40,462 bases of DNA from an uncultured Sphingomonadales bacterium (lineage in GTDB: Bacteria; Pseudomonadota; Alphaproteobacteria; Sphingomonadales; Sphingomonadaceae). Positions 32,567 to 40,462 of this stretch are shown here, piece after piece (position 1 is the stretch's first letter; every line of letters begins with the position of its first letter). Location: the NCBI GenBank assembly GCA_903923465.1, contig CAIXXP010000131.1, forward strand, positions 1 to 40,462, given 5' to 3'. Under the pieces are notes generated by a model. The model was not told where the DNA came from and did no database searches. It worked only from the letters and a program-made list of their open reading frames with translations. The position numbers were made by a program, and so were the translations under genes.

Positions 32567-33553
32567 ATGCACAGCCAAACCCCGCCCACCGCAACTGACC
32601 CGGCCATGCTGGGCGCGATTTTCGTCGCCCTCGCCTCGCTGGCGGTGCTGGTGGCGATCTATGCGGCGCTCTCGCTGCGCGACCCGATGCGCGAGCGTCT
32701 GGGCGCGCTTGGCGAGCGGCGCGACACCGCGAAGGCCGGGGGCCGGGCCTCTGTGGCGCGCAAGACCGGATCGCTGGGCCGCCGCAACCCCACCACAGAG
32801 CGCATCCGCGAATTTCTAGGGCAGTTCAAGATGCTGCAGGACAGCCAGCTGGCGGTGGTGCACCAGAAGCTGGCGCAGGCCGGCATCCGCAACCGGGAGT
32901 GGGGCGTGGCGGTCATCTTCGCGCGGCTGATGCTGCCCGTGGCGCTGGGGCTGCTGGCCAGCTGGTGGCTCTATGGGTCGAACAGCGCGGCCGAGTGGTC
33001 GGCCATGAAACGTTTCTTCGTCTTCGCCGGCATTCTCGTACTCAGCTATCGCCTGCCCGACATCTGGCTGGAAAACCGCGTTTCGAAGCGCACCGCCCTA
33101 CTGCGCGTCGGCCTGCCCGACGCGCTGGACCTGATGGTGATCTGCGCCGAGGCGGGCCTGACCATCGACGCCGCCTTTGGCCGCATCGCCCGCGAGCTGG
33201 AGCCCGCCTATCCGGAACTTTCCAGCGAGTTCGGGCTGACCGCAGTGGAACTGTCCTTCCTCTCCGAGCGGCGCCAGGCCTTCGAAAACCTCGCCTACCG
33301 GGTCAATCTGGATTCGATGAAAGGCGTGACCACCACCATGATCCAGACCGAACGCTATGGCACGCCGCTGGCCTCGGCCCTGCGCATCCTCGCCGCCGAT
33401 TTTCGCAACGAGCGCATGATGCGCGCGGAGGAAACGGCGGCCCGCCTGCCCGCGATCATGACGCTGCCGCTGGTGATGTTCATTCTGCCGGTGCTGTTCG
33501 TGGTGATCATGGGCCCGGCGGCCTGCTCCATCGCGGATGCGTTTGCGAAGTAG
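32567..33553 (+). CDS. tadC: Tad pilus inner-membrane platform protein TadC
   Basis: A 328-residue partner of TadB with the same T2SSF domain. The N-terminal helix (AIFVALASLAVLVAIYAALSLRD), a cytoplasmic linker, two central helices and the T2SSF block (GLPDALDLMVICAEAGLTIDAAFGRIARELEP ... LRILAADFRNERMMRAEETAARLP) are followed by a last helix, VMFILPVLFVVIMGPA. It is the last gene of the cluster in this window; the next gene, mtnP, is convergent. No TadD, TadG or TadE/F gene follows. Confidence 0.93.
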   Translation: MHSQTPPTATDPAMLGAIFVALASLAVLVAIYAALSLRDPMRERLGALGERRDTAKAGGRASVARKTGSLGRRNPTTERIREFLGQFKMLQDSQLAVVHQKLAQAGIRNREWGVAVIFARLMLPVALGLLASWWLYGSNSAAEWSAMKRFFVFAGILVLSYRLPDIWLENRVSKRTALLRVGLPDALDLMVICAEAGLTIDAAFGRIARELEPAYPELSSEFGLTAVELSFLSERRQAFENLAYRVNLDSMKGVTTTMIQTERYGTPLASALRILAADFRNERMMRAEETAARLPAIMTLPLVMFILPVLFVVIMGPAACSIADAFAK

Positions 33554-33569
33554 GGGGAAGGCTAGCGCC

Positions 33570-33722
33570 TGCACCCCTTGCCGTCTGCCGGCGATAGGGG
33601 CGCTGGCGGCGGCCCACCGCATAACCTCGCACCGCAGGCCGTCAAAGCCGCTATGGCAAGGCGCCGCGCGAGAGCCGGGCGCAACGAAGACATTACGCGG
33701 CCCAGGGTATGCCCCTGCCCGC
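33570..33722. repeat. Hairpin-ended intergenic element (copy E)
   Basis: This sequence fills the gap between the convergent tadC and mtnP genes. It shares CACCCCTTGCCGTCTGCCGGCG with CACCCCTTCCCTGTCGTCGTGGCG of copy B, GCAGGC..TCAAAGCCGCT in the centre, and the right end GCAACGAAGACATTACG followed by a hairpin around GCGGCCCAGGGTATGCCCCTGC. It is more diverged than copies B and F and has no coding content. Confidence 0.7.
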
Positions 33723-33740
33723 CGGAGGCCCCTTACCCCC

Positions 33741-34613
33741 CTACCGCAACACCCGCCCCGCCACGGCATCCAGCATCGCCATCAGCCGGCCATCCCGCGC
33801 TTGCGGCGCCGTGGCCAGCGCATGCGTCAGTGCCGTATCAATCGGCGAGCCCTCGCGCACCGCTGGCAGGCTGGCGGCAAGGCGGCGCACCGCATTGCGC
33901 GCGACGGCGGCGTTGGCGCCCATCAGCGCGAAGACGTCCGCCGCCTCCACCCCGGCGGCATCGTCGCGCCAGGCGTCATAGTCGGTCACCATCGCCAGCA
34001 TGGCATAGGGCAGCTCCGCCTCGCGGGCGAGGCGCGCCTCGGGCATGCCGGTCATGCCGATGACGTCGGCGCCCCACTGGCGGTACATCCGGCTTTCGGC
34101 GCGGGTGGAGAATTGCGGCCCCTCGATGGCGACATAGCAGCCGCCGCGATGCACCGTTGCCCCCGCGCCCTCCGCCGCATCGGCCAGCAAGGCGGAAAGG
34201 CGCGGGCACGCGGGATCGGCCAGCGAAACATGCGCCACCAGCCCCGGCCCGAAGAAGCTGTTCGCGCGCGCATGGGTGCGGTCGATGAACTGATCCACCG
34301 CCACCATGTGCCCGGGCGCCATCGCTTCCCGCAGCGATCCGATGGCCGAGAGGGCGATGACATCACTGACGCCACAGCGTTTCAGCACATCGATATTCGC
34401 GCGATAATTGACGGAGGACGGCGGGATCGCATGCCCCGCCCCGTGCCGCGCCAGGAAGGTGAAACGCACGCCGCCCAGGCTTCCGGTTGTCACCGGGCCC
34501 GACGGCGCGCCAAACGGGCTGCATACCGCGATGTCCTGCGCCGTTTCCAGCCCGATGCCATCGGCCAGGCCAGAACCGCCGATCACCCCGATATGCCACT
34601 GCCTGCCGCTCAT
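33741..34613 (-). CDS. mtnP: S-methyl-5'-thioadenosine phosphorylase
   Basis: A 290-residue purine nucleoside phosphorylase family enzyme that splits methylthioadenosine into adenine and methylthioribose-1-phosphate in methionine salvage. The phosphate loop GVIGGSGLADG is at residues 9-19, RHGAGHAIPPSSVNYRANI follows, and EGPQFSTRAESRMYRQWGADVIGMTGMPEARLAREAELPYAMLAMVTDYD contains the substrate pocket. The aspartate of TDYD supports a 6-aminopurine (adenine) over a hypoxanthine specificity. ATG 34613 is preferred, with GGGGG upstream; the track ORF adds 30 residues. It is convergent with tadC and follows the TetR gene by 34 bases, so it may share its transcript. Confidence 0.93.
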   Translation of the reverse strand: MSGRQWHIGVIGGSGLADGIGLETAQDIAVCSPFGAPSGPVTTGSLGGVRFTFLARHGAGHAIPPSSVNYRANIDVLKRCGVSDVIALSAIGSLREAMAPGHMVAVDQFIDRTHARANSFFGPGLVAHVSLADPACPRLSALLADAAEGAGATVHRGGCYVAIEGPQFSTRAESRMYRQWGADVIGMTGMPEARLAREAELPYAMLAMVTDYDAWRDDAAGVEAADVFALMGANAAVARNAVRRLAASLPAVREGSPIDTALTHALATAPQARDGRLMAMLDAVAGRVLR

Positions 34614-34647
34614 CGCTTTCCCCCTCGCGCCGGGCCTGCCCGCATAT

Positions 34648-35283
34648 TCACACCAGAATGCCGGCGACGACGAACTCGTTGAGGTGCGCGCGGTACCGGT
34701 CACGCAGGGATTCGTCGAGCACGTCGGCCTGCGAGCAATATTTCAGCACCAGCCGGGCCGAGAAGAACCGGTCGGCCGCGCCAATCACGGTGAAATAGAA
34801 CAATTGCGGGTCCACCGGGCGAAACACCCCGGCCGCCACCCCGTCGGAGATCAGCCGCTCATAGGCGCCCAGCAGCGGCTTCAGATAGGAATCGGCCAGC
34901 CGCTGCGCCTCCTCCGCGTCGCACTCGCGGATCATCCGCATCAGCAGGCGGTGGATGTAGGGCGTGCGGAAGAAAGTATCGACCACCGCCGTCAGGTGGC
35001 GGCGAAACTTGGCCTCCGGGTCCATATCCTTGGCCAGCAGCGCATCCACCGAGGCGACGATGTCGGCCATGTCGCGCTCCAGCAGCGCCTTCAGCAGCCC
35101 CGCCTTGTTGCCGAAATAATACTTAACCAGCGCCGAATTCAGCCCCGATCGCGCCGCCAGTTCCGACAGCGAGATATCGACCAGATCGCCCTCGCGCATG
35201 ATGGCGCTGGCCGTGTCGAGCAACTGCGCGGCCGCACCCGGCTCGGCGCCAGCGCCCACCGGGGCCAGAGAGATCTGCGCCAT
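34648..35283 (-). CDS. TetR-family transcriptional regulator
   Basis: A 211-residue TetR regulator. The helix-turn-helix is at about residues 37-60 (DISLSELAARSGLNSALVKYYFGNKAGLL), with the family-typical KYYFGNK end. The C-terminal ligand domain contains FFRTPYIHRLLMRMI and LFYFTVIGAADRFFSARLV, and resembles regulators of fatty-acid or acyl-CoA genes, but the ligand is not predictable. The track start at 35289 is GTG; ATG 35283 is preferred. It lies 27 bases after the SDR gene on the same strand, so the two are probably co-transcribed and self-regulated from the site near 36130. Confidence 0.9.
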   Translation of the reverse strand: MAQISLAPVGAGAEPGAAAQLLDTASAIMREGDLVDISLSELAARSGLNSALVKYYFGNKAGLLKALLERDMADIVASVDALLAKDMDPEAKFRRHLTAVVDTFFRTPYIHRLLMRMIRECDAEEAQRLADSYLKPLLGAYERLISDGVAAGVFRPVDPQLFYFTVIGAADRFFSARLVLKYCSQADVLDESLRDRYRAHLNEFVVAGILV

Positions 35284-35310
35284 GCTCACGCCAGCCGACC
35301 CCGCGCCGGA

Positions 35311-36093
<783 letters not shown>

Positions 36094-36120
36094 GTGGCAC
36101 AGCCCTTTTGCGGAAGTCAG

Positions 36121-36140
36121 ATTTAACTGGCCGCTTAAAT
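36121..36140. promoter_or_regulatory. Candidate TetR operator upstream of the SDR-tetR unit
   Basis: ATTTAACTGGCCGCTTAAAT is a 20-bp palindrome with matching outer arms ATTTAA/TTAAAT and a central GGCC; 16 of 20 positions are symmetric. It sits 28 bases upstream of the SDR start and stands out as AT-rich in a GC-rich setting. Size and placement suit a TetR dimer, and the nearest regulator is the downstream tetR gene. Binding is inferred, not shown. Confidence 0.5.
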
Positions 36141-36384
36141 GGGCGTGGGCGCCGGGTCAACTTCGCGTATCACCCCGGACGCCGGGCTTTGGCGGTGGGG
36201 CGCGTGATGCGCAAAAATCCCGATGGCGCACCGCTGGACATCCGGGCCGTCTGGTGCTGATTTTATAAGATGATATTTGTGCTGGCGCATATTTGCCTGC
36301 CCGGTGGCCGCGTTACCCTGCGAGCGAATTCCGGCAGGCCGAATCGCCGCTGCCAAGCCGGCCGATGGATGTGTGGGAGCAGAG

Positions 36385-37053
36385 ATGATGAAACGGTTCG
36401 CAACGGCCCTCGCCCTGGCAATGGCCGCGCTGTCCACCAGCGCCATGGCCCAGCCCGCGCCCATATTGGAAGCGGCCGATCCCGACACATTCCAGCCGGC
36501 AGGCTATTCACCCGGCCCGACAATCAACCTCACCCTTTATGGCGAAAACATTCCGCCCGATTGGGGCAATCACCCGGATTTCCGCGAATATTGGCATGTT
36601 TTTGTCCGCAGCGTGTCACCGGATGGCACTGCGGGCGCATGGAGCCATTGTGACGATTCCGACGGTTGCGGCCTCGTCGGCTTCAACTCCGCCGAAATGA
36701 TCATGAACGTGAACCTGCGGCGGTGGGCCAGCACCAACAACAGCACCTTCCAGATGCACTATTACACCGGGCTGGATGACCCCGGCGCGACGGACCCTGC
36801 GGTGAACAAATACCACCAGCCCCTGTCGAACTGGTCCAATATCTGGTCGTGGAAAGTGGCCGCGGTTCGGGCCGAGGCACCGCCCGCCCCCCATCCCATC
36901 GTGCTGCGCGCAAGGGCGCTGGCGGTAATCCCCGTTGCCCCGCCGCCCAAAGCCGTGATGCGCGTCCGGCCGGGCATGGTTCAACTGCCCCTCGCACCGC
37001 GTCCGCTCGCCACGCCAGCGCCGCTGGCCGCCCCCGCGCAACTGCCGCACTAG
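36385..37053 (+). CDS. Secreted protein of unknown function
   Basis: A 222-residue protein with a clear Sec signal peptide, MMKRFATALALAMAALSTSAMA, cut before QPAPILEA. The mature N-terminal 130 residues look folded, with aromatic residues, short beta-like stretches (INLTLYGENIPPDWGNHPDF, YWHVFVRSVSPDG, MIMNVNLRRWASTNNSTFQMHYY) and a cysteine pair in HCDDSDGCG that may form a disulfide. The C-terminal 60 residues are Pro/Ala/Arg-rich and probably disordered. I recognise no family. The ATG at 36385 is preceded by GGGAG; the track ORF starts 36 codons earlier. It is transcribed divergently from the SDR gene, 291 bases away, with the candidate operator in between. Confidence 0.78.
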   Translation: MMKRFATALALAMAALSTSAMAQPAPILEAADPDTFQPAGYSPGPTINLTLYGENIPPDWGNHPDFREYWHVFVRSVSPDGTAGAWSHCDDSDGCGLVGFNSAEMIMNVNLRRWASTNNSTFQMHYYTGLDDPGATDPAVNKYHQPLSNWSNIWSWKVAAVRAEAPPAPHPIVLRARALAVIPVAPPPKAVMRVRPGMVQLPLAPRPLATPAPLAAPAQLPH

Positions 37054-37060
37054 GCCGGCG

Positions 37061-37081
37061 GCGGCAATGGCCTCTTGCCGC
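37061..37081. terminator. Hairpin between convergent genes
   Basis: GCGGCAA-TGGCCTC-TTGCCGC forms a 7-bp stem with a 7-base loop, just after the stop of the secreted-protein gene and reaching the stop codon of the convergent crotonase-fold gene. There is no T-tract, so termination is only suggested by position. Confidence 0.4.
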
Positions 37082-37845
37082 TAGCTGCGGTCGCGGATCG
37101 CCACGCCCTCCAGCATCAGCCCATAACCGAGGTCGTCCAGCATCCGCCGCTTGATCTGCTGGGTGAAGGCAACGCGGGTATAGCGCAGCATCAGCGAGGG
37201 CTTGGCGGCAAGGCCGGTGGCCACTTCCCAGGCGCGGGGCAGCAGGCGCTCGGGCGCCACCACCTCGGCGACGAAGCCCAGCGCCAGGCCCTCGGCGGCG
37301 GAGATCTCCTGCCCGGTCAGCAGGAAATGGCGCGCCCGGTTCATGCCCAGCAGCATCGGCCACCACACATGCACCCCATCGGCCGGGACAACGCCGGCGG
37401 TGGCATGGGCCTTGTCGGCAAAGGACGCCGTTTCCGATGCGATGACGATGTCCGACATGGTCAGCAATTCGGCATGGAGGAAAGCCGGGCCATTGGCCGC
37501 GCCAATGATTGGCGCCTCGATATCCAGCAGGTTCATCAACAGGTCGCGGCCCTCGCGGCGGATGCGGTCCCAGTCATGCGCGGTGGCCCCGGCCGGATTC
37601 GCCCAGCCGGGTCCGTATTTCGCCATGAAGCTGTCGCCGGTGCCGGTGAGGATGACGACGCGGTTATCGGTGTCGCGGCCGATCTTGTAGAAGGCGTCGC
37701 CCAGCTCGTCGTGCAGGCCGCCCGGCTCGGCAAAGCTCCATTCCGCCGGGCCGCCGTTGCAATGCAGGGTGACCTGCAGGATGCCGTCGCGGCGGTCTAG
37801 CTTTATGTACTTGTATTGGTGCTGATAGCTGCCGAGCTGTGCCAA
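37081..37845 (-). CDS. Crotonase-fold hydrolase resembling 6-oxocamphor hydrolase
   Basis: A 254-residue crotonase-superfamily protein. It would be called enoyl-CoA hydratase by general search, but it aligns without large gaps to 6-oxocamphor hydrolase (OCH), a beta-diketone C-C hydrolase, as I recall that sequence: VVILTGTGDSF, LLMNLLDIEAPIIGAANGP, DGVHVWWPMLLGMNRARHFLLTGQE and LLPRAWEVATGLAAKP. The OCH active-site residues Trp40, His122, His145, Asp154 and Glu244 have counterparts at Trp36, His124, His147, Asp156 and Glu246. The start is TTG 37845: AGGAGG lies 5 bases upstream, and the longer track ORF lacks similarity. A retro-Claisen ring-opening role on an alicyclic diketone is plausible but inferred. 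Confidence 0.8.
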   Translation of the reverse strand: MAQLGSYQHQYKYIKLDRRDGILQVTLHCNGGPAEWSFAEPGGLHDELGDAFYKIGRDTDNRVVILTGTGDSFMAKYGPGWANPAGATAHDWDRIRREGRDLLMNLLDIEAPIIGAANGPAFLHAELLTMSDIVIASETASFADKAHATAGVVPADGVHVWWPMLLGMNRARHFLLTGQEISAAEGLALGFVAEVVAPERLLPRAWEVATGLAAKPSLMLRYTRVAFTQQIKRRMLDDLGYGLMLEGVAIRDRS

Positions 37846-38624
37846 GCGATCCTCCTGTGGTTCGTTGCCGGTTTGCGCGGGGCGGGGGCAGCGGTTGGGG
37901 GATAATCTGGCGCAAGGGGGCGGCCGCGGCAAGGGTGGTTGTCAGGTTCGTGGAGGGGTCGACGGGGGTTTAGTTGATGAAGTGCATGCGGGTGGGGCCA
38001 TGCTTCATCGCGCCGCCCGTCCGCTCTGGGGGCGTGGGCCGGGCGCGGGGGCGCCCGCGGCGGTGAGGGGTGGGGATGGACGGTGGAAAGAGCCGTCCGG
38101 ATGGTGACAGAGGGTGGCGGTGTAGGACAGGGGCAGGTCTATCCAATTGCGGAGTTCGGGTACTGAACCGGTCTGGGCAACTCGCCAGTCGTTCACGCAG
38201 CTGATTGCGGTCCCCTCTCGCCAACCGTTGCGGAACGCCTCCCGGTCGGCCTTCTGTGAGTGCCCGTTTTGGGGATCGGCCAAACCGGTTTGCTATGAAG
38301 CGGATCTGGCTCAGGCTGCGCCCGACTACGAAATAGCGTGCGCTTTCAACAACCCAGGTATTCACCGCTCGAACGATATCCGACGGGGATACCTTGGGGC
38401 GCAAGGCAATTAGGTAACATTTTTAACCGGGCCAGCCACTATTTTGGACTCTTTGCCCAAGGACCAAATTTCCAATCTCCACATTCCAAGCATTCTCCGC
38501 GAAGCGGGATAGGCTTTGCGACTTGGCCTGATGGCGCTCGGCTGCGGGGACGCGCCGAGGCGGACAGTAATGGGAGCGCGAGGGTCTTAGACCCTCGCAC
38601 CTGCCCTGTTTTTGCCTTGCAGCT
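37846..38624. other. Gene-poor interval with an AT-richer patch and a possible decayed gene
   Basis: No convincing gene was found in these 779 bases. GC falls to about 45-52% at 38401-38520 against roughly 65-70% around it, which suggests foreign or decaying DNA. On the minus strand two overlapping frames read like protein: VSPSDIVRAVNTWVVESARYF (upstream of about 38280) and ADREAFRNGWREGTAISCV (about 38240 onward), shifted by one base against each other. They could be one frameshifted gene, but I recognise neither half. A solo repeat end lies at 38561-38599. Confidence 0.35.
38561..38599. repeat. Solo end of the hairpin-ended element (copy D)
   Basis: CGGACAGTAATGGGAGCGCG followed by AGGGTCTTAGACCCTCGCA nearly repeats the right end of the element at 24537-24574. 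The hairpin GCGAGGGT-CTTAG-ACCCTCGC is perfect. No matching left end was seen within 200 bp, so the rest of the element is lost or diverged. It lies 25 bases past the clpB stop and could help end clpB transcription. Confidence 0.8.
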
Positions 38625-40462
38625 TTACTCCACCACCATCGCCAGCGCGCCGTCGCCGTCGTCGATGCGCACGGTGCTGCCGTCGGGGACTTCGCCGGCG
38701 AGGAGTTTTTCGGCCAGCGGGTCGGAGAGGTAGCGCTGGATGGCGCGTTTGAGGGGCCTTGCGCCGTAGACGGGGTCATAGCCCACCCGGCCCAGCCAGC
38801 GTTCGGCGGCGTCGGTCAGCTCCAGCGTGATCTTGCGGTCCTTCAGCAGCGCGGCGACGCGGGCGACCTGCAACTCCACAATCGGCCCCATGTGTTCGTG
38901 GCCGAGGCGGTGGAACAGGATGATCTCGTCCAGCCGGTTGAGGAACTCGGGGCGGAAGTGGGCGCGCACCACGTCCATCACCTGCGGCTCGACGCTGGCG
39001 GTGCTCTGGCCCTCGTCGAGGTTGGCGAGGTATTGGCTGCCGAGGTTGCTGGTGAGGATGATCAGCGTATTGGTGAAATCCACCACGCGGCCCTGCCCGT
39101 CGGTCAGGCGGCCATCGTCCAGCACCTGCAGCAGCACGTTGAACACATCGGGGTGGGCCTTTTCCACCTCGTCGAACAGCACCACCTGATAGGGGCGGCG
39201 GCGCACGGCCTCGGTGAGGACACCGCCCTCGTCGTAGCCGACATAGCCCGGAGGCGCGCCGATGAGACGCGAGACGGCGTGCTTCTCCATGAACTCGCTC
39301 ATGTCGATGCGCACCATCGCGCTGTCGTCGTCGAACAGGAAGCCGGCGAGGGCCTTGGTCAACTCAGTCTTGCCGACGCCCGTGGGGCCGAGGAACAGGA
39401 AGCTGCCCAGCGGCCGGTTCGGGTCTTGCAGACCGGCGCGGGCGCGGCGCACGGCGCGGCTGACGGCGGCGACGGCATCGGCCTGACCGATGACGCAGGC
39501 GCCGATGACCTCCTCCATCTTCAGCAGCTTCTCGCGCTCGCCCTGCAACATGCGGTCCACCGGCACGCCCGTCCAGCGGGAGACGACGCCGGCGATGTCG
39601 TCGGCGGTGACTTCCTCGCGCAACAGGGCATTCGTGCCCGCCACCTGCGCCTCGGCGAGTTTGGCCTCCAGCTCGGGGATGCGGCCATAGGTCAGCTCAC
39701 CGGCCTTGCCATAGTCGCCGGCGCGCTGGGCCTGTTCGAGTTCGACCCGCGCGGCGTCCAGCTGCTGCTTGATGACCCCTTCGGCAGCCATCTTGTCGCG
39801 CTCGTTCTGCCAGCGGGTGGTCAGCTCGGCCGATTGCTGCTCCAGATTGGCCAGCTCGGCCCGCAGGGTGGCGAGGCGGTCTTTCGAGGCCTGATCCGGC
39901 TCCTTGGCCAGCGCCATTTCCTCGATCTTCAGCTGGATGATGCGGCGGTCGAGGCCCTCGATCTCCTCGGGCTTGCTCTCCATCTCCATGTGGATGCGGC
40001 TGGCCGCCTCGTCCATCAAATCGATGGCCTTGTCGGGCAGGAAGCGGTCGGCGATGTAGCGGTTGCTGAGGGTGGCCGCCGCGACGATGGCGGCATCGGT
40101 GATACGCACCTTGTGGTGCAGCTCGTAGCGATCCTTCAGCCCGCGCAGGATGGAGATAGTGTCCTCCACCGTCGGTTCGCCCACGAATACGGGCTGGAAC
40201 CGACGCTGCAACGCCGGGTCTTTCTCGACGTATTTCTGGTATTCATCCAGCGTGGTGGCGCCGATGCAGTGCAGTTCGCCGCGCGCCAGGGCGGGCTTCA
40301 GCAGATTGCCGGCATCCATCGCGCCTTCGCTTTTGCCGGCGCCGATGAGGGTGTGCATCTCGTCGATGAACAGGATGATCTCGCCTTCGGCGCCCTTCAC
40401 CTCGTCGAGCACGCCCTTGAGGCGCTCCTCGAACTCGCCGCGATATTTGGCGCCGGCGATCA
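38625..40462 (-). CDS. clpB: ATP-dependent disaggregase ClpB, C-terminal two thirds (5' truncated by window)
   Basis: At least 612 residues of the Hsp100 chaperone that, with DnaK, extracts proteins from aggregates. The frame is open to the window edge ([16 protein letters not shown] precedes the track start, an internal GTG), so the N-domain and first Walker A lie outside. Visible parts are the first Walker B ([15 protein letters not shown]), the coiled-coil middle domain ([15 protein letters not shown] ... [11 protein letters not shown]), the second Walker A ([15 protein letters not shown]), the second pore loop region ([10 protein letters not shown]), Walker B ([13 protein letters not shown]), and sensor/arginine-finger sequence ([39 protein letters not shown]). 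It ends normally at TAA 38625. A heat-shock promoter, if any, would be upstream of the window. Confidence 0.97.
   Translation of the reverse strand, partial: IAGAKYRGEFEERLKGVLDEVKGAEGEIILFIDEMHTLIGAGKSEGAMDAGNLLKPALARGELHCIGATTLDEYQKYVEKDPALQRRFQPVFVGEPTVEDTISILRGLKDRYELHHKVRITDAAIVAAATLSNRYIADRFLPDKAIDLMDEAASRIHMEMESKPEEIEGLDRRIIQLKIEEMALAKEPDQASKDRLATLRAELANLEQQSAELTTRWQNERDKMAAEGVIKQQLDAARVELEQAQRAGDYGKAGELTYGRIPELEAKLAEAQVAGTNALLREEVTADDIAGVVSRWTGVPVDRMLQGEREKLLKMEEVIGACVIGQADAVAAVSRAVRRARAGLQDPNRPLGSFLFLGPTGVGKTELTKALAGFLFDDDSAMVRIDMSEFMEKHAVSRLIGAPPGYVGYDEGGVLTEAVRRRPYQVVLFDEVEKAHPDVFNVLLQVLDDGRLTDGQGRVVDFTNTLIILTSNLGSQYLANLDEGQSTASVEPQVMDVVRAHFRPEFLNRLDEIILFHRLGHEHMGPIVELQVARVAALLKDRKITLELTDAAERWLGRVGYDPVYGARPLKRAIQRYLSDPLAEKLLAGEVPDGSTVRIDDGDGALAMVVE

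Noticed and set aside
37970-38404. Confident new gene of 144 residues downstream of the crotonase-fold gene
   Set aside because: The start is a TTG without a ribosome-binding site, the second half is low complexity, and the protein-like part seems to shift frame; kept only as a possible decayed gene.

Overview
The window is about 40 kb of very GC-rich chromosomal DNA from an alphaproteobacterium, most probably a sphingomonad (Novosphingobium/Sphingobium type). Three things point there: the gene order argS - SPOR protein - nagZ - scpA - scpB - tatA - tatB - tatC, an arginyl-tRNA-protein transferase of the bacterial Bpt type beside tamAB, and a Caulobacter-type cpa/tad locus. The assignment is inference from gene content and order. 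No rRNA, tRNA, CRISPR array, integrase or transposase was found.

Layout: (1) 1-660, the 3' end of glnA with a strong intrinsic terminator. (2) 770-1258, a solitary phage-type GH24 lysozyme. (3) 1264-8979 on the minus strand, bpt, tamA and tamB in overlapping order; TamA/TamB form the outer-membrane translocation and assembly module. (4) 9133-10395, threonine deaminase. (5) 10701-13480, a beta-hydroxyacid dehydrogenase convergent with a methyl-accepting chemotaxis protein. (6) 13630-20931 on the minus strand, the argS to tatC housekeeping cluster (tRNA charging, cell-wall recycling, chromosome condensation, twin-arginine export). Three copies of a 60-bp palindromic repeat sit between tatA and tatB. 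(7) 21195-24400, a lipoprotein gene divergent from ispH - thrB - rnhA. (8) 24604-25704, an FAD oxidoreductase resembling D-arginine dehydrogenase but with altered substrate residues. (9) 25925-33553, a Tad/Flp pilus cluster cpaA-B-C-D-E-tadB-tadC that lacks the motor ATPase cpaF and the pilin. (10) 33741-36093 on the minus strand, mtnP and an SDR-TetR pair with a candidate operator. (11) 36385-37845, a secreted protein of unknown function convergent with a crotonase-fold protein that keeps the active-site residues of 6-oxocamphor hydrolase. (12) 37846-38624, a gene-poor, locally AT-richer stretch. (13) 38625-40462, the 3' part of clpB.

Beyond the genes, the window carries a dispersed family of about 160-bp intergenic elements with hairpin ends sharing a CCCATTACTGTC-like core (about 10471, 18109, 21019, 24415, 33570, and a solo end at 38561). 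These look like non-autonomous MITE/REP-type elements and fill most of the larger intergenic gaps. The most testable functional leads are the probable C-C bond hydrolase at 37081-37845, the split Tad locus, and the DauA-like oxidase with a remodelled active site.
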